DNA of 7,996 nt from NCBI GenBank assembly GCA_036732565.1, contig DAINCF010000331.1, forward strand, positions 1 through 7,996, read 5' to 3'. This document shows positions 1 through 5,242 of the stretch, piece by piece. The translations under genes were made by a program, and so were the position numbers. Numbering within the stretch: the first letter of the stretch is position 1; each line of letters starts with the position of its first letter. This DNA is from JAIVJN01 sp036732565 (GTDB taxonomy: Bacteria > Acidobacteriota > Vicinamibacteria > Vicinamibacterales > UBA2999). The notes beneath the pieces are model-generated. The model saw nothing but the letters and a program-made list of their open reading frames with translations, had not been told where the DNA came from and searched no databases.

Positions 1-1155
1 GGCCCACTCGGATCCGCGCTCGTTGTCGCGCAGGTAGCCTTATCGCTCGTCCTCGTCATCGGCGCTGGATTGTTCGTGCGGACCCTCCACAACCTTCGCA
101 CCGTGGATCGCGGGTTTGGGGTCGACGATGTCGTTCTCGTCGATGTTGACGCCGCCCGTGCTGGATACTCAGGACCCAAACTTCAAGCCTTCAATGATTC
201 CCTGCTCGCTTTCATGGAGAGCCTGCCGGGCGCTCGCGCGGTGAGCGTGGCTGCAATCACACCGCTGGCGGGCGGAGGCATCAGCCAGGCGATTGCGATC
301 AACGGCACCCCCGCACGCGAGGACGAGCTCCACTTCAACAGCGTCGGCCCGCGCTACTTCGACGTCATGCGAACGGCTGTCGTGGCCGGACGTGACTTCA
401 GACACGAGGACTCGCCCAGCGCGCCACTCGTCGCCATCGTCAACGAGGCATTCGTTCGGCAATTCATGTCCGGAATGAGCCCGCTCGGCCAGCGCCTGTC
501 GGTCATCGGCTCGACTCGACCGGACATGGAAATCGTGGGGGTCGTAAGCGATGCGGTTTACGAGAGCTTGCGGGATGCGCCGCCACCGACTGTCTACTCG
601 GCGCATAAACAACGCGTTGCGCCGGCGACGTTCGTGATCCACGCACCTGGCGTCGTCGCGGACACCGCGGCGGCCATTCGATCGGAGGTCCAATCGCGGC
701 TGGGAGGACGATCGCCCCGCGCCCGCTTGTTGTCCGAGCAGCTGGAGAGCAGTCTCGTACTCGAGATGATGCTGGCGCGGGTCGCCGTCGTCTTCGGATC
801 GCTGGCGCTGGCGTTGGCGGCGATCGGACTCTACGGCTTGACGTCGTACTGGGTGAGCAGCCGGACACGCGAGATGGGCGTTCGCATTGCGCTGGGCGCC
901 AGGGCCGCGCAAGTGATGCGGCTCGTGCTCGGAGACACGCTGCGCCTGGTCGCCGTCGGTGTCGCAGCCGGCGTTCTCGGCGCCTGGGGACTGAGCCGCC
1001 TTGTGTCGACGATGATCTTTGGACTGAGCGCCACCGATAGCGCCACGATCGCGTCCGCAGTGACGATACTTGGCGTCACGGGATTACTCGCCGGCCTGGT
1101 GCCTGCGCGACGGGCAACACAGATCGATCCGCAAACGGCGCTCCGGAACGAATAA
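1..1155 (+). CDS. ADOP-family ABC transporter permease, C-terminal half (5' end outside window)
   Basis: The reading frame is open from base 1 to the TAA at 1153-1155, giving 384 residues. The start lies upstream of the window, so an internal ATG at 70 should not be taken as the start. Residues about 6-27 form the transmembrane helix that opens the second half of ADOP proteins (ALVVAQVALSLVLVIGAGLF). A periplasmic MacB-type core domain follows, with the GPRYFDVM and VAGRDF signatures. A C-terminal FtsX domain begins near residue 261 and has three hydrophobic helices (about 261-283, 314-335, 351-372). It carries the EMGVRIALGA coupling-helix motif and ends in the usual VPARRATQIDPQTALRNE tail. 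ADOP proteins resemble MacB permeases but are usually found without their own ATPase, and none is encoded here. The substrate is unknown. The gene is followed by a remnant of a second ADOP gene in the same direction, so this is a tandem permease locus. Confidence 0.93.
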   Translation, partial: GPLGSALVVAQVALSLVLVIGAGLFVRTLHNLRTVDRGFGVDDVVLVDVDAARAGYSGPKLQAFNDSLLAFMESLPGARAVSVAAITPLAGGGISQAIAINGTPAREDELHFNSVGPRYFDVMRTAVVAGRDFRHEDSPSAPLVAIVNEAFVRQFMSGMSPLGQRLSVIGSTRPDMEIVGVVSDAVYESLRDAPPPTVYSAHKQRVAPATFVIHAPGVVADTAAAIRSEVQSRLGGRSPRARLLSEQLESSLVLEMMLARVAVVFGSLALALAAIGLYGLTSYWVSSRTREMGVRIALGARAAQVMRLVLGDTLRLVAVGVAAGVLGAWGLSRLVSTMIFGLSATDSATIASAVTILGVTGLLAGLVPARRATQIDPQTALRNE

Positions 1156-1204
1156 CGAGGCTAGGGGCGGGCATGGTGGATCGCGCGTCCGCAAAGAACG
1201 GGCG

Positions 1205-1230
1205 CATTCGGTCGTCGGGATGACCGAATG
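1205..1230. repeat. Perfect 9-bp inverted repeat between two permease genes
   Basis: CATTCGGTC (1205-1213) and GACCGAATG (1222-1230) are exact reverse complements separated by an 8-base loop. The repeat lies 50 nt after the stop of the first permease and about 70 nt before the start of the permease remnant. It could end the upstream transcript, but no T-run follows the stem on either strand, so intrinsic termination is doubtful. An operator for the downstream gene is the alternative. The rest of 1156-1302 shows no gene. Confidence 0.5.
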
Positions 1231-1302
1231 GTTGGCGATGGCACTGACTGGACGAACCCGTCCAAGATCACCGAGAGGCTCCCGACTATCGTTGAGGTCA
1301 CC

Positions 1303-1700
1303 ATGCGCATGGGTCGTCATGTCGAGGCATTGATTCAGGACGTGCGCTTCGGCATCCGCGTGTTGCTGCGAGAGCGAGAGTTCACGGCGACCGTCCTCGT
1401 CACGCTCGCGCTGAGCATAGGTTTGACGTCGGCGGTATTCACGCTGGTCGACGTCCTGCTTCTTCGGCCTTTGCCGGTCAGCTCCCCGGAAAATCTCTTC
1501 AACATCTCTGCACGAGGGAGGGACGTCGATCTCAATCCTTCGTACTACTCACACGAGTTCTATGAGCGGCTGCGGACCTCGGGTTCGCTGTTCCGCAACC
1601 TTCTGGCATCTGCGACCACCGTTTCATCCGTGAGCGACGCATCTGGCAGCGTCGCTTTGCAGGAACGCCGGACGTCGTCGGGCGCGCGGTATCCGTCAAC
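1303..1700 (+). pseudogene. ADOP permease N-terminal remnant (internally deleted, frameshifted, truncated)
   Basis: From ATG 1303 (or ATG 1309) the frame reads a standard short-form ADOP start: VEALIQDVRFGIRVLLRERE, then a first transmembrane helix running into VFTLVDVLLLRPLPV, then the start of the MacB core with SYYSHEFYERLR and FRNLLASATTVS. At about 1627-1638 the text jumps to VSD. The match then continues in another frame from 1641 as IWQRRFAGTPDVVGRAVSVN, a conserved ADOP motif that normally lies some 50-60 residues further on. Restoring one base at 1639 (gac-gc to gac-cgc) reads VSDRIWQRRF. So two lesions are visible: an internal deletion and a one-base loss. Near 1700 permease sequence stops and polysaccharide deacetylase sequence begins. 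At least 80% of the protein, including both FtsX domains, is missing. The formal frame runs on to 2181, but that C-terminal part is mostly out-of-frame translation and should not be annotated as a 317-aa protein. Confidence 0.85.
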
Positions 1701-2125
1701 GGCACGGGTACCGTGCGCCCTCCTGGGCATTCAGCAGCGCGACGCTGGACCTGATTCAGAAGAAGGGTTTTCTCTACGACAGCAGCTTGCAGGCGCTCGA
1801 CGAGCCCTACGAAATCGAGTCGCGTGGCAAGCCGACCGGCATCGTGGAGCTGCCGATCGATTGGACGCTCACAGAGACGCCGTTCCTCGGCCAGAACGGG
1901 CGGATGCCAAACCCGGCGTTCCTCTATCAACTCTACAAGACGAATTCGACGGCGCTTACGAGGAGCGAACGATGTTCGTGCTCACGCTGCACCCATACTT
2001 GAGCGGACACCGGGCGCCGATGCGGCATCTCGATGAGTTCGTGACGTACATCAAAATCGAAGCCCGGCGTCTGGTTCGCGACGGCGGCGGACATTGCGCG
2101 GTATGTCAAGACGGGGAAGCCGTAG
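1701..2125 (+). pseudogene. Polysaccharide deacetylase C-terminal fragment (two frameshifts)
   Basis: From about 1704 one frame reads GYRAPSWAFSSATLDLIQKK, then FLYDSSL and the ELPIDW block. These match conserved motifs 3 and 4 of NodB-type polysaccharide deacetylases (carbohydrate esterase family 4), as I recall that family. At 1940-1942 a missing base moves the match into the next frame, which continues EFDGAYEERTMFVLTLHPYL and holds the motif 5 histidine (TLHP). At 2053-2056 an extra A in an AAAA run moves it back, giving SKPGVWFATAADIARYVKTG and a TAG at 2123-2125. With both indels corrected this is the last roughly 140 residues of such an enzyme. The N-terminal catalytic part, with the Asp pair and the metal-binding His-x3-His, is absent, so it cannot be active. 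It is joined directly to a permease remnant upstream, and no start codon or ribosome binding site belongs to it. Confidence 0.85.
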
Positions 2126-2152
2126 TGCCCGCGTTTCGATCGGGCGAGGCTT

Positions 2153-2752
2153 CTAGCGTCGGGAAACCCCGAGGACTTTGATCGGCGGAACCAGCGACTC
2201 GCTGCCGTAAGGTCCGGTGAGCCCCGTCGGGGACGCCTGAATCGCTCTGACCACCTCCATTCCCCGGACGACCCAGCCAAACACGGCGAACCCCTGCCCA
2301 TCGGGGTTTCGACGCCCGCCGAAATCCATCTCCGGCTGGTTGCCGATGACGATGGAGAACGAGGCCGTGGCGGTGTCTGGGCCAGTGCGCGCCATCGACA
2401 GCGCACCGTCGATGTGGCGAAGGCCGGTGACGCTCGTGCGTTCGAGTGCAATAGGCGGAAACTGATTCGGCCGACGTGCCGCGTCTATCTGGAACTGAAT
2501 GACCTGGATTTCGACGTCGTGTCGTGTGGTGTTGTCCGGTCGCACCGCGCGATTGACACTGCCGCCGGCGTAGAATCCGCCGTCCACATACTTCAGGAAA
2601 TTCGCGGCCGTGACCGGCGCGTGCAGAGTGTCGACTTCGACCTCGATCGCGCCTTTCTCGGTTTCGAAGACGACGACCTGGTTCTGCCGGAGTGCCGCCA
2701 TGTGCGTCGCGGCGACGGCAACCAGCGCCACGGCCGTGACCGTGCGAATCAT
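2153..2752 (-). CDS. Cyclophilin-type peptidyl-prolyl cis-trans isomerase, exported
   Basis: This 199-residue protein should catalyse cis-trans isomerisation of Xaa-Pro bonds, probably in the periplasm. A hydrophobic N-terminus (about residues 5-20) looks like a signal peptide, although no textbook cleavage site is obvious. The cyclophilin fold follows from about residue 26, with TAANFLKYVDGG (48-59), then the SVNRAVRPD segment whose Arg68 lines up with the catalytic arginine. Next come DGALSMARTGPDTATASFSI (115-134), with a Phe in the active-site FxI position, and GFAVFGWVVRGMEVVRAI (154-171). A longer loop around residues 92-112 is typical of bacterial exported cyclophilins. The ATG has a clear AGGAG at 2761-2765, 8 nt upstream. 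The gene begins 56 nt after the DUF1028 gene on the same strand and is probably cotranscribed with it. It converges on the deacetylase remnant, leaving 27 nt between stops with only a weak 5-bp stem (2127-2145). Confidence 0.93.
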   Translation of the reverse strand: MIRTVTAVALVAVAATHMAALRQNQVVVFETEKGAIEVEVDTLHAPVTAANFLKYVDGGFYAGGSVNRAVRPDNTTRHDVEIQVIQFQIDAARRPNQFPPIALERTSVTGLRHIDGALSMARTGPDTATASFSIVIGNQPEMDFGGRRNPDGQGFAVFGWVVRGMEVVRAIQASPTGLTGPYGSESLVPPIKVLGVSRR

Positions 2753-2760
2753 CAGCGTTG

Positions 2761-2765
2761 CTCCT
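2761..2765 (-). promoter_or_regulatory. Ribosome binding site of the cyclophilin gene
   Basis: The minus strand reads AGGAG ending 8 nt before the ATG at 2752. This fixes the start codon and contrasts with the two genes upstream, which lack a Shine-Dalgarno sequence. That fits this gene being an internal operon cistron. Confidence 0.75.
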
Positions 2766-2808
2766 TGTCTCTCGGTTGTTCGTCAGCTTGGTTGAAGCGA
2801 CGCTTCTG

Positions 2809-3783
2809 CTACTTCGGGAGCCCGGCGGCGAACTCCTTGTCCTCGAGGACCTTCTTGTAGGCCGCGGTGGCGGTGGCATTGACGGCGCCGTCGAAATTTG
2901 CCCGATACGCGTTCGGATCGAGCTGCTGCGCTTTCTCGAACGCCTCGAGCGCCTTGGTCTTGTCACCGGTGAGATAAGCGAGAAAGCCTTGATGAATCCG
3001 GTGGGCGCCGCTCTTGGGCGCCCATCGCACGAGCTTGTCGGCGAGGGTCATCGCCTCTTCGAGCTTGCCTTCCTGCACCAGCGGCCCCCGCTTGCCGCCC
3101 AAGCTCCACGCGAGCTGCAGCGGAACGAGCCGACCGAGCTCGAGCAGCGGATCGAGACTGTCGTCGACGTTGATGTAGCACAGCCGGTCGTTGTTCAAGC
3201 TGGAACCGCCGCCCTTACGGACGACCAGCACCGACGCGGATTGCCTGCCGCGGCGGTCGCCACCCGCATCGTCTCCCGCTTTCAGCGCCGCAAACAGTCG
3301 CTCGGCCAACTCACCCTTGGTGCTCTCGAATGCCTTCGCCATCGCTTCCGCGACGTGAGGGCCCGTCAGGATATTGCCTTGCACCGAGTAGTGAACGCCT
3401 TTGATGTGCCCCTTCCACTCGTTTGCCGCAGCGCCTGTGTAGACGGCGATGTTGCCCTTGGCATCGACGACGGCAACCTGACGGCCTTCCTTTCGCTCGA
3501 ACGGATCTTCGGCTAACAGCTGGTCGACCACCTGCTGGGCGGTCAGACCTTGCCGCAGCAGCTCCAGGCCGCGCGGCCCATATCCGCCGTTCATCGCTGC
3601 CTGCGTTGCCACGGCGCCGACGCCCGCTTCGGCCCACGGCACGTGATTCCCGACCGCGAACACGCGCGACGCCACGGCGACGCCGAGGTCGCCGGTGGCG
3701 GGATCGAAAGCGACGATTGAGAACGTGGCGAACGCCGGCCGCGCCGCCAGGACCATCAACATCACTGCTGCAGCGATTCGCAT
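2809..3783 (-). CDS. Exported DUF1028 family protein (Ntn-hydrolase-like) with C-terminal TPR-like region
   Basis: From the ATG at 3783 the product is 324 residues. Residues 1-19 form a clean signal peptide ending AFA, so cleavage would leave Thr20 as the new N-terminus (TFSIVAFDPATGDLGVAVAS). This start, the GDLGVAVASR block, and the EAGVGAVATQA and NGGYGPRGLELL stretches are characteristic of DUF1028, a family placed in the Ntn-hydrolase superfamily with no firmly assigned substrate. RLCYINVDDSLDPLLELGRL closes the domain near residue 210. Residues about 235-295 look like TPR helices (GFLAYLTGDKTKALEAFEKA, then LDP), a common C-terminal addition in this family. An in-frame GTG at 3795 would add four residues. 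I prefer the ATG because it gives the better signal peptide, and the best promoter would start transcription at about the ATG. The cyclophilin gene follows 56 nt downstream. An amidase-like role in the envelope is plausible but not shown. Confidence 0.9.
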   Translation of the reverse strand: MRIAAAVMLMVLAARPAFATFSIVAFDPATGDLGVAVASRVFAVGNHVPWAEAGVGAVATQAAMNGGYGPRGLELLRQGLTAQQVVDQLLAEDPFERKEGRQVAVVDAKGNIAVYTGAAANEWKGHIKGVHYSVQGNILTGPHVAEAMAKAFESTKGELAERLFAALKAGDDAGGDRRGRQSASVLVVRKGGGSSLNNDRLCYINVDDSLDPLLELGRLVPLQLAWSLGGKRGPLVQEGKLEEAMTLADKLVRWAPKSGAHRIHQGFLAYLTGDKTKALEAFEKAQQLDPNAYRANFDGAVNATATAAYKKVLEDKEFAAGLPK

Positions 3784-3793
3784 GACAGCGCAC

Positions 3794-3823
3794 ACCGTAG
3801 TGCGCCGGTAATACCGGTGTCAA
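3794..3823 (-). promoter_or_regulatory. Probable promoter of the DUF1028-cyclophilin operon
   Basis: On the minus strand a perfect TTGACA (3823-3818) is followed after 18 bases by TACGGT (3799-3794), which fits the TAnnnT form of a -10 box. The ATG of the DUF1028 gene lies 10 nt beyond it, so the 5' leader would be only a few bases. No Shine-Dalgarno sequence precedes that ATG, which agrees with near-leaderless translation. Confidence 0.5.
3805..3817. repeat. Palindrome in the promoter spacer (possible operator)
   Basis: CCGGTA (3805-3810) and TACCGG (3812-3817) are exact reverse complements around a single central A. The palindrome sits wholly inside the spacer between the proposed -35 and -10 boxes of the DUF1028 operon. 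A repressor or a MerR-type activator could bind there. With a one-base centre it cannot form an RNA hairpin of full length, so a DNA-binding role is more likely than an RNA role. Confidence 0.35.
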
Positions 3824-3915
3824 CCGACGCTGGTTGGCCTTCGCAATCAGATCCGGCCACTTGTGGCTGCGAAACACAGCCAGCATGACTGCCGACCGCG
3901 TTGTGGTACCGACGC

Positions 3916-4353
3916 TCAGCTGAGTGCTTGGGCGAGTCCGATGAGAAGCCCTTCCGGCCCGCGGATGTAGCAGAGCCGATACGCGTCTTCATACCGGACT
4001 ACCTCGCCCACGAGCTGCGCTCCGCGCTTGCGCAGCCTCTCGAGCGTCTCGTCGATGTCGTCAACGGCGAACATGACGCGCAGGTAGCCTAGAGCGTTCA
4101 CCGGGGCGTTTCGGTGATCCGCGACGACAGGCGGCGTGAGAAAGCGCGAGAGCTCGAGCCGGCCGTGGCCGTCAGGCGTGCGCATCATGGCAATTTCGAC
4201 GCGCTGATCGCCCAGTCCCGTGACACGTCCGGCCCATTCTCCTTCGATCGTGGCCCGCCCTTCGAGCTCAAGGCCGAGCTCGCGAAAGAAATCAATCGTC
4301 GCCGCAAGGTCATCGACGACGATTCCTATGTTGTCCATCCGTTTGAGCGCCAT
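3916..4353 (-). CDS. VOC superfamily protein (glyoxalase/bleomycin-resistance fold)
   Basis: This 145-residue protein has two beta-alpha-beta-beta-beta units of the vicinal oxygen chelate fold. The first runs from about residue 5 (MDNIGIVVDDLAATIDFFRE) to the RLELSRFL strand at 65-72. The second runs from about 89 (GYLRVMFAVDDIDETLERLR) to YRLCYIRGPEGLLIGLAQAL near the end. The length is normal for single-domain VOC proteins. Of the four positions that usually hold metal ligands in glyoxalase I-like enzymes, only Glu67 is kept. The others appear to be Asn8, Arg92 and Gly139, so a metal-dependent glyoxalase reaction is unlikely. A ligand-binding or metal-free role is possible and the substrate is unknown. 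The gene lies upstream of the DUF1028 gene on the same strand, with 132 nt between them and a separate promoter there, so it is probably its own transcription unit. Confidence 0.9.
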   Translation of the reverse strand: MALKRMDNIGIVVDDLAATIDFFRELGLELEGRATIEGEWAGRVTGLGDQRVEIAMMRTPDGHGRLELSRFLTPPVVADHRNAPVNALGYLRVMFAVDDIDETLERLRKRGAQLVGEVVRYEDAYRLCYIRGPEGLLIGLAQALS

Positions 4354-4359
4354 GTGTCC

Positions 4360-4388
4360 AATCTACAAACTATCGTCTCTTCTGACAA
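4360..4388 (-). promoter_or_regulatory. Probable promoter of the VOC gene, placed for a leaderless message
   Basis: The minus strand carries TTGTCA (4388-4383), a 17-base spacer, and TAGATT (4365-4360), close to the sigma-70 consensus in spacing and sequence. Only six bases (GGACAC) separate the -10 box from the ATG at 4353, so transcription would start at or within a base or two of the A of the start codon. No Shine-Dalgarno sequence is present, in agreement. Confidence 0.55.
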
Positions 4389-4421
4389 CGAACGCGAGCT
4401 CAACACAACAGAAACTGTGGG

Positions 4422-4697
4422 TCAATCGCTTCTGAGCGCAGTCATCGGGAGAACGGTTGCGGCCCGTCGGGCCGGAATGATTGACGCCGTGAACGACGAG
4501 ATCGCAAGAATCCCGGTGGTGGCTCCCAGAGTCACCGGATCGAGCGGGCTGATTCGATAGATTGCTGCCCGCAATCCCCAGCCGAGCAGCGTCGCCAGGC
4601 CCAGCCCAATCGTGAGCCCGACGGTGGTGGTCGCGAGGCTTTCGCGAACGACGAGGCGCAGCACGTCGGCAGGCGATGCGCCGATCGCTCCCAGACC
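4422..4697 (-). pseudogene. ADOP permease C-terminal stub
   Basis: Reading leftwards from the in-frame stop at 4698-4700, the frame gives AIGASPADVLRLVVRESLAT, two hydrophobic helices, PLDPVTL and the terminal SIIPARRAATVLPMTALRSD before TGA at 4424-4422. This is the last roughly 90 residues of an FtsX domain, matching the ends of the two other permeases in the window (PARRATQIDPQTALRNE and the VDPLQAMRGD end). Everything before the coupling-helix motif is missing, and the residues just after the upstream stop are already irregular (GLG where RLA would be expected). A GTG at 4664 could be called as a start for an 80-aa ORF, but it would sit inside the conserved motif, so a decayed fragment is the better reading. 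It lies on the opposite strand to every other permease here and points into the VOC promoter. Confidence 0.82.
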
Positions 4698-4868
4698 TTA
4701 ACGGACGGTCTCTACGAGATGTCGGCCGAACCGTATCGGCCCCATCCGGCCTGGGACGCGATCGTGTCGTTCGAGCATTCGGCAGCTGGCTGACTCAGAC
4801 GTGGACGCCGGAGTGGCGGCCAATTCCCTTTCCAGAAGGCAATGGCTTGGCCACCGGACATGTGGCAT
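4698..4868. other. Spacer between the permease stub and the PadR operon, no confident gene
   Basis: No recognisable gene is seen here. The + strand has a short open stretch reading TDGLYEMSAEPYRPHPAWDA and a little more, from 4701 to a TGA at 4791-4793. Its composition looks protein-like, but it has no start codon of its own and I cannot assign it. It could be the end of another broken gene cut by the same event that truncated the permease stub. The right part of the spacer probably contains upstream promoter sequence for the PadR gene. Confidence 0.3.
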
Positions 4869-4871
4869 AGT
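4863..4871 (+). promoter_or_regulatory. Candidate extended -10 promoter for padR-ADOP
   Basis: TGGCATAGT at 4863-4871 fits an extended -10 element (TGn followed by CATAGT). No -35 box at normal spacing is evident; TTGGCC at 4847-4852 is only 13 bases away. The start of transcription would fall near 4878, inside the inverted repeat that begins at 4869. Confidence 0.35.
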
Positions 4872-4893
4872 CCTGTGGCGCTACCACAGGACT
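4869..4893. promoter_or_regulatory. Perfect 10-bp inverted repeat, probable PadR operator
   Basis: AGTCCTGTGG (4869-4878) and CCACAGGACT (4884-4893) are exact reverse complements around CGCTA. The repeat overlaps the end of the candidate -10 box and the expected transcription start, and ends 4 nt before the ATG of the PadR gene. PadR proteins bind as dimers to dyad-symmetric sites and commonly repress their own promoters, so autoregulation is the natural reading. The right arm also contains AGGA (4888-4891), the likely ribosome binding site 6 nt before the ATG. If transcription began further upstream, the RNA could fold into a hairpin hiding that site. Confidence 0.6.
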
Positions 4894-4897
4894 CGCT

Positions 4898-5242
4898 ATG
4901 AATCCAAACAAGCTTGATTTGGTCCAAGGGACATTGGACGTGATGGTCCTCCAAACGTTGGCGACAATGGGGCCACAGCACGGGTACGGGCTCGCGCGAC
5001 GGATCGAACAACGGAGCGGCGATACGGTGCTGCTGAATCAGGGCACGATCTACGCCGCACTCGTGCGCCTGCAGCAGCGGAAGTGGATCAGAGCCGAATG
5101 GGGCGCCTCAGAATCGAACCGCCGAGCCAAATACTACAGCGTCACCAGGACCGGCTTGAAGCAACTCGCTGAGCAAAAGTCTTATTGGACTCGACTTTCT
5201 GCGGTGCTTGGTCGTGTGCTGTCCACCGAGGTTGGCGAGTGA
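4898..5242 (+). CDS. PadR family transcriptional regulator
   Basis: This 114-residue cytoplasmic DNA-binding protein has a PadR-type winged helix over about residues 8-85. It opens with KLDLVQGTLDVMVLQTLATM and HGYGLARRIEQ, followed by the recognition-helix region NQGTIYAALVRLQQRKWIRA. The wing then contains EWGASESNRRAKYYSVT, the hallmark of the short PadR proteins that precede ADOP genes. A short C-terminal helix, with little of the usual extended dimerisation helix, is normal for this subgroup. The ATG at 4898 follows AGGA by 6 nt. Its TGA overlaps the permease ATG by one base (TGATG, 5240-5244), so the two genes are translationally coupled. It probably represses its own operon through the inverted repeat at 4869-4893. 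The inducing signal is unknown. Confidence 0.95.
   Translation: MNPNKLDLVQGTLDVMVLQTLATMGPQHGYGLARRIEQRSGDTVLLNQGTIYAALVRLQQRKWIRAEWGASESNRRAKYYSVTRTGLKQLAEQKSYWTRLSAVLGRVLSTEVGE

Noticed and set aside
169..912. 247-aa minus-strand ORF opposite the first permease
   Set aside because: It is the antisense shadow of conserved permease motifs, with Arg/His/Asp-rich composition.
1228..2181. A single 317-aa protein across the whole frame
   Set aside because: Only the first third matches permease sequence in this frame, and residues after about 1640 are out-of-frame translation except for a deacetylase piece near 1942-2055. Two different broken genes explain it better.
2794..2806. GAAGCG-A-CGCTTC palindrome just after the DUF1028 stop as a terminator
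   Set aside because: It is short, lacks a T-run and has a one-base centre. The cyclophilin gene follows closely with its own ribosome binding site, so cotranscription is more likely.
2106..2966. 286-aa minus-strand ORF over the cyclophilin gene
   Set aside because: It is rich in Arg, Pro and Ser and in another frame of the real cyclophilin gene, with no recognisable motif.
2758..3516. Long + strand ORF of 252 aa over the DUF1028 gene
   Set aside because: It is antisense to a clearly recognisable DUF1028 protein with signal peptide and promoter. Its residues match no family I know, so it is a product of high GC content.
3864..3882. TGGCTG/CAGCCA 6-bp stem downstream of the VOC gene as a terminator
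   Set aside because: The stem is short, has a 7-base loop and no T-run on the minus strand. Such stems are expected by chance in GC-rich DNA.
5185..5241. Upstream start at 5185 for the ADOP permease
   Set aside because: It would lie inside the PadR gene. ATG 5242 gives the expected ADOP N-terminus and the usual one-base overlap with the PadR stop.
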